From Marasmius tenuissimus (lineage: Eukaryota; Basidiomycota; Agaricomycetes; Agaricales; Marasmiaceae), in assembly GCA_029532415.1 (NCBI GenBank), contig JAQOTA010000015.1, positions 1,116,001 through 1,180,000 of the forward strand: a stretch of 64,000 bases of DNA, read 5' to 3'. Within the stretch, counting starts at the first letter, position 1. Every line of letters begins with the position of its first letter. Made by a program: the position numbers and the translations under genes. The notes beneath the pieces were generated by a model. The model was not told the origin of the DNA and made no database searches. It saw only the letters and a list, made by a program, of their open reading frames with translations. Positions 60,105-64,000 of this stretch are shown here, piece by piece.

Positions 60105-61797
60105 TCATAAACCCCTCACGAGTTCTGAATCCTCGAAAACCTTTTCCGTAGCTTTCCCGTCGAATGTACTGTACTGGGGATAGCTCACCGCCACCGCCGG
60201 AAGGCTGAAGGCTAGTCCTGGCCTTGGCGGGAGCGTCATACTGTTACAGGAGCCGTCAGCAGCGTGTCGCGATCCACTAGAAACGATGTTTTCCGCGAGA
60301 GAACTTGATTCCACTGGTTCCAGCACATGATCATGTTCCCATTCTTGACAATTTCCAGCAACAATGCCACTTCCGTTGCCTTGCCTACGGGTTGGGACAG
60401 TCGTTTTTCGTGTGTAGTGTCGATAGAGTGACTTAATGGCTCGCGTGGTGGCCTAAGTTGATACAGATTATTTTGCAGGTTTGTAAATCTCTCTCTAGTG
60501 AGGAACAGAACCTACCGGATCCATGGAAGCGACTAACGCGTAAAGCGTACCACGAGAGACGTAGACTGTGCGACCTGCCAGGCGAGATCCAGTTAACGAA
60601 CTCTTACGTCGTAAAATCGATTCTATTAGGCAAGACCTATCTACAAAGTGAAGTAGGAAAGACTGACGACGGCGACTTCAGTGCAAACGCTGACAGGAGG
60701 CATTAATAACGCACGGTGCGATCTTGTAATCCCGTCTTGATCACGGACAGATGCAGGACAGAGGCGATTCCCGCTGTGATGCAACAGGAGAGCGGGTAAA
60801 GTGAGATTCTCAAAACAATATTTCGATATTGCTTGGGACCTCTGGGTTTAGAATATTGGCGGGATGCTGAGAGTTTCGAACTGTCATTGATGCGAGCTTG
60901 TCTCCGTCTGAAGCCGTCATCAAAGACCTAAATGCGATCCATACATTAGGAACATCTTGTTTTGCCATAGCGTGGGAGTCATACCTGGAGACGAATCATG
61001 TACGTGAGAACTGAGGCAAATACGATGATCTCTCCAGCCATCACAGACAAGTTCCAGAAGTAGATCAGGACTACCTGTTGGGGTTTCTTCAGCCTGTCTC
61101 TTCCCAAAAGAATGTCCTCGCTGCACTCACTGACCACATCAAAGACTCCGCGGGATCAGATTTGGCAACTGCAGTACACATTTTGATCTCGGGGCTATAC
61201 CTTTAGAGAGTGCATCCTTCAGTGATTGCGAATAACGAAGACGCGATAACATACCTCCACGGTTTGGTCCCCATATTCAACACACCTAGTATTGCGGCGA
61301 TCATTAGACTCCCACCCACATAGTACTTTTCCATCTTCCGCCCGTCAACTCCATGGACCGTTACCAACCTAAATTATTCTTAACCCGCTGCAAGACGCGA
61401 GCACAGAGATAACACTGACTGAAGATTAAGTCCGTTGCAGAACAATAAAAAACTTGACCCATGCGATCCGAACTTCAAAAAACAAGGACAATCATAAACA
61501 CGGGTAAGGACGAGCAGTAACTTGATACTCACGATGAATACAGAGGAAGCGAAATTGCAAACATTATGAGTATGACTTGACTCTGGTAGTCGGATCTCCA
61601 GTACAATAACTGATATGCCGAACAGGAGCCTGAGCCTGACGGCCAGGATTGCCATGCAGGAGTTCTGTGTGGGTACCTTACGTTCCGCATAAAGCATAAA
61701 AGAGTAGCCTGAAGCTAACACGATCCAGCATGGGTCGGGATACGGGATGGATATAGAAGCAAGTGATGGTCAAGAGGGCAACACCGCATAGGGACAT
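60105..61797 (-). CDS. 7-TM receptor-like membrane protein (putative fungal GPCR family)
   Basis: Nine exons join in phase to 394 residues: 61682-61797, 61533-61635, 61420-61472, 61255-61368, 61135-61200, 60985-61093, 60711-60927, 60516-60574, 60105-60452. Membrane text runs in order: LCGVALLTITCFYIHPVSR, MLDRVSFRLLFYALC, FLLFCNGLNLQLVTVHGVDG, RKMEKYYVGGSLMIAAI, VVLIYFWNLSVMAGEIIVFA, QYRNIVLRISLYPL and GTLYALVASMDP. This pattern is that of a large Agaricomycete family of seven-helix proteins, usually annotated as hypothetical or receptor-like; ligand and coupling are unknown. A likely N-terminal exon (about 61883-61946, MLVQRANTTGYEPSANDIRL) fits the family but splices one base out of phase, so I start at the ATG at 61797. 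Confidence 0.75.
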
Positions 61798-63140
61798 GGA
61801 AAGATATTCCACGGGATGGTAGACTGAGTTTCTGGACGAGGTTGTTGTGAGCTATGGAAGAGACACATAGATAATTGACATCACCTGAGACGTATATCAT
61901 TTGCCGAGGGTTCATACCCCGTGGTGTTTGCCCTCTGTACAAGCATGCGGGATGGTATATGCCTGACCGTTCGTGGTTGGCACGGTGTGAGTTCAAGGTT
62001 GAAAACTCGGATTTTCAAGGTTCTATATGAAGGGGTAAAACGGAACCCGAATGAGCAGGATCTGCTACGCAAGCAACATCGTCAATTGAGATATGTGTCA
62101 AGGCTTAATAAACGTGCAGGGACGTTACCACCTCTTACAGCCACCTCAAGGACTGTTCGAAGCTTTTCGAATTTTGGGAATCAGCATTCCTGTTCAGTTC
62201 GTGACTGAGCTTCAACCCAGACATCATCTTGAGGTGAAGTTATAGGCGGCAGTATGAGCACAGGTCCATCGAACCAGGGCTATATGCCGTTGATAACTTG
62301 ATAGAAGGCAAGCATCAGCGAAGTTTCTCTAATACTTCGGAGGCAACTGTAAGGATGCCTCCTTGAGCGGTTTAACCCGAGGCTCACATGGATCGCAGAC
62401 TAGTATAAAGACTTGCTAGTATCCGTTGTAGTCGATGTTAAGCGACGTGAGTCCAGTACACCCCTAAGCACGACAAAAGATAGCATGTGTTTCACTATGA
62501 ACCACAAGTTCTCACTCGCCTTTCAGCCTTAGAAGCTTAATTGCCGAACTGGGGGAACCTACGTGGCCGGCCGTTGTATTTAGGCCCAGAGCGGTATCGA
62601 AGGAAAGTCAGCGGGGTCGTCACTCAGAGTCATGCAAATGGCAAAATCTTACTGTATTGTTTATATAGACTCGTAACGGTACGATCGAGGTTAGGGCAAG
62701 GGCCATTTCTGAACAAGTCCCGATATACTTACCAGTCATACACAGCTGGGGCAAAAACTTATTTTGTTGCGGAATATGAAGCAGAAATATGACGCCTTAC
62801 TTTCCGGTGAGTATTTTTGCTGCCAAATATGTGGAATTCAATTCAATTTCGAATATCTTCAGCCTGAATATGTGTTGAACTGTGAGGCGTCATATTTTTC
62901 TGGCATATTTCCGTGCAAAAATAATATTCACGCCCAGCTGTGATAACTAAAAGCGTGTAGACCGTTCGGCTGGAGTGTGCTCGCGAGCTCTCGATTCGAG
63001 TGGTCCATTATGCATACTGCCGATCCAATGGTGACTTCAATAAGCTGGATGGGTCTGTGCAAAGAGGATGGTGGTCGGGAGGACGGACAGGTGCAGCGTG
63101 GGAATGATGACATTTCTCTCCCAACTCTCAAGGCCTCATC
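61798..63140. other. intergenic with AT-rich inverted-repeat patch
   Basis: The part next to the 7-TM gene may hold its N-terminal exon (61883-61946). Further on no gene is seen. At 62781-62936 an AT-rich patch carries two pairs of inverted sequences (see findings). The segment just before 63141 should be the TBCC promoter. Confidence 0.5.
62781..62936. repeat. interleaved inverted repeats
   Basis: CAGAAATATGACGCC at 62782-62796 is answered in inverse by GGCGTCATATTTTTCTG at about 62887-62903. GGTGAGTATTTTTGC...AAATATG at 62806-62831 is answered in inverse by CATATTT..GTGCAAAAATA...TTCAC at about 62904-62931. The order is A-B-A'-B' rather than nested, so it is not a simple hairpin. It may be the scar of a small transposon. 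Confidence 0.45.
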
Positions 63141-63938
63141 ATGTCCAGTTCTGATGAGTCGCGATGGGGATTCTCGCAGACATTTCTCTCCCAATTCAAC
63201 GCGTCCAAAGCCTGTATCGAAGACAAGGCTTCACAAGGGAAACGGAACGAAGCACAGGAGGAGCTACTCGACCTATCTAAACAGCTGAACGAAGCGAACG
63301 AATGGCTACCTGCTTTTGATCAGCGCAATTGCCAGATTCAGCTTGATCAGTTGAGGGTCCTCATTGCGGATGAAGCCAAGGAGAAGCCCAGATTTTCTTT
63401 CAAAAGGAGAGCGAAACCGGCGTCGTCATCTGCGGTAGTGACAACGATCCCTGCGACATCGACACCCTCTGTCATCTCCATGCCCGTTGACACCAATACT
63501 GTCAACGACATAAATCGCACCTATCTTGATCTCTCAACCAAGTCGCCGCTCTCGGGCATCCATATCCATTCTATTCGCGATTCTATTGTCCGTCTTCCTG
63601 ACATCCAAGTGGGGAGCGCCATTCTTCACGATATCCAGAACTCCGCTATCGTATTCACAGGCACATGTCATCAGTTCCGCCTTCATCAGGCATCGAGCGT
63701 AATCGTTATATTCGAGAGGCAAACTCCCCTCAATCCGGTGATTGAAGAGTCCAACAAAATCACATTTATGTTTCCTCTGGGAGCGGATGTGGAGGTAAAG
63801 GATTTCTCCCATGTCAAGGAGACGCCGTCGCCAAATTGGTCAGTTGTTGGTTCGAAGTTGGTTACGGAACAGAGAGAAAATGAGAGTGTAGAGGAGACGC
63901 TGAAGAAGGTCTTGCCGTTGGGATTGCAGGACGGGTAA
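63141..63938 (+). CDS. TBCC: tubulin-binding cofactor C (TBCC domain)
   Basis: A single open frame encodes 265 residues from the ATG at 63141 (MSSSDESRWGF). The N-terminal half is helical and charged (EELLDLSKQLNEANEWLPAFD), like the spectrin-like domain of cofactor C. The C-terminal half is the TBCC beta-helix: SPLSGIHIHSIRDSIVRLPD, GSAILHDIQNSAIVFTGTCH, QFRLHQASSVIVIFERQTPL, NPVIEESNKITFMFP. The Gln-x-Arg (HQFRLH) is the arginine finger that makes cofactor C a GTPase-activating protein for beta-tubulin in the folding complex with cofactors D and E. It is cytosolic and close to the usual length for fungi. No intron is evident. Confidence 0.9.
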   Translation: MSSSDESRWGFSQTFLSQFNASKACIEDKASQGKRNEAQEELLDLSKQLNEANEWLPAFDQRNCQIQLDQLRVLIADEAKEKPRFSFKRRAKPASSSAVVTTIPATSTPSVISMPVDTNTVNDINRTYLDLSTKSPLSGIHIHSIRDSIVRLPDIQVGSAILHDIQNSAIVFTGTCHQFRLHQASSVIVIFERQTPLNPVIEESNKITFMFPLGADVEVKDFSHVKETPSPNWSVVGSKLVTEQRENESVEETLKKVLPLGLQDG

Positions 63939-64000
63939 TTGGTTCGGGCTTAGCACCGTCGCCCCAGTTGAATGGCGCGCAGGAGTGACAGATCACTGTA

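Noticed and set aside
1..64000. CRISPR arrays, operons, ribosome-binding sites or prokaryotic mobile elements
   Set aside because: The window is a fungal nuclear sequence. No spaced direct-repeat array, transposase or reverse transcriptase was found.

Overview
The window comes from a filamentous basidiomycete, most likely an Agaricomycete. The genes are cut by many introns of about 45-70 nt with GT-AG ends. The gene families include tandem P450s with about 15 exons, APC permeases with 15 exons, a DUF2015 protein, a Doa10 ligase with its RING at the N-terminus and a mushroom-type 7-TM protein. A nuclear tRNA-Val(AAC) is also present. Exon models were built by hand from splice signals, reading phase and comparison between paralogues inside the window. 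No database search was run.

Layout. 0.3-7.6 kb: tRNA 2'-phosphotransferase TPT1 (+), an Old Yellow Enzyme (+), a DUF2461/TIGR02453 protein (-) and a second Old Yellow Enzyme (-). 8.2-18.4 kb: three tandem P450s (+). The first two are open throughout; the third is a pseudogene. A relic of one P450 exon lies between the first and second. 19-28 kb: a large low-complexity GATA-finger protein (-), tRNA-Val and an unrecognised CxxC protein (-). 29.7-35.3 kb: two tandem amino-acid/GABA-type permeases (+), the first dead and the second intact, followed by a probable small secreted protein (-). 36-54.8 kb: housekeeping genes, namely a large one-TM coiled protein, a DUF2015 protein, Doa10/SSM4, an F-box protein, an unrecognised protein, a KAT14-like GNAT, a 39-residue membrane protein and a RimJ-like GNAT. 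55-64 kb: an RxRSGT-repeat protein, a 7-TM receptor-like gene that is hidden because it is split into nine exons, and tubulin cofactor C.

The main theme is local duplication followed by decay. Oxidoreductase, P450 and permease genes each occur as neighbouring paralogues with matching intron positions, and in the P450 and permease sets some copies are broken. Copies of the OYE-P450 intergenic promoter precede more than one P450. OYE-2 and P450-A face away from each other across about 600 bp, so they may be co-regulated and act on related small molecules. That is inference. I did not find a convincing, wholly new multi-gene system. The strongest leads are a 39-residue membrane-protein gene ending 7 nt before the next start codon, and the duplicated bidirectional promoter.
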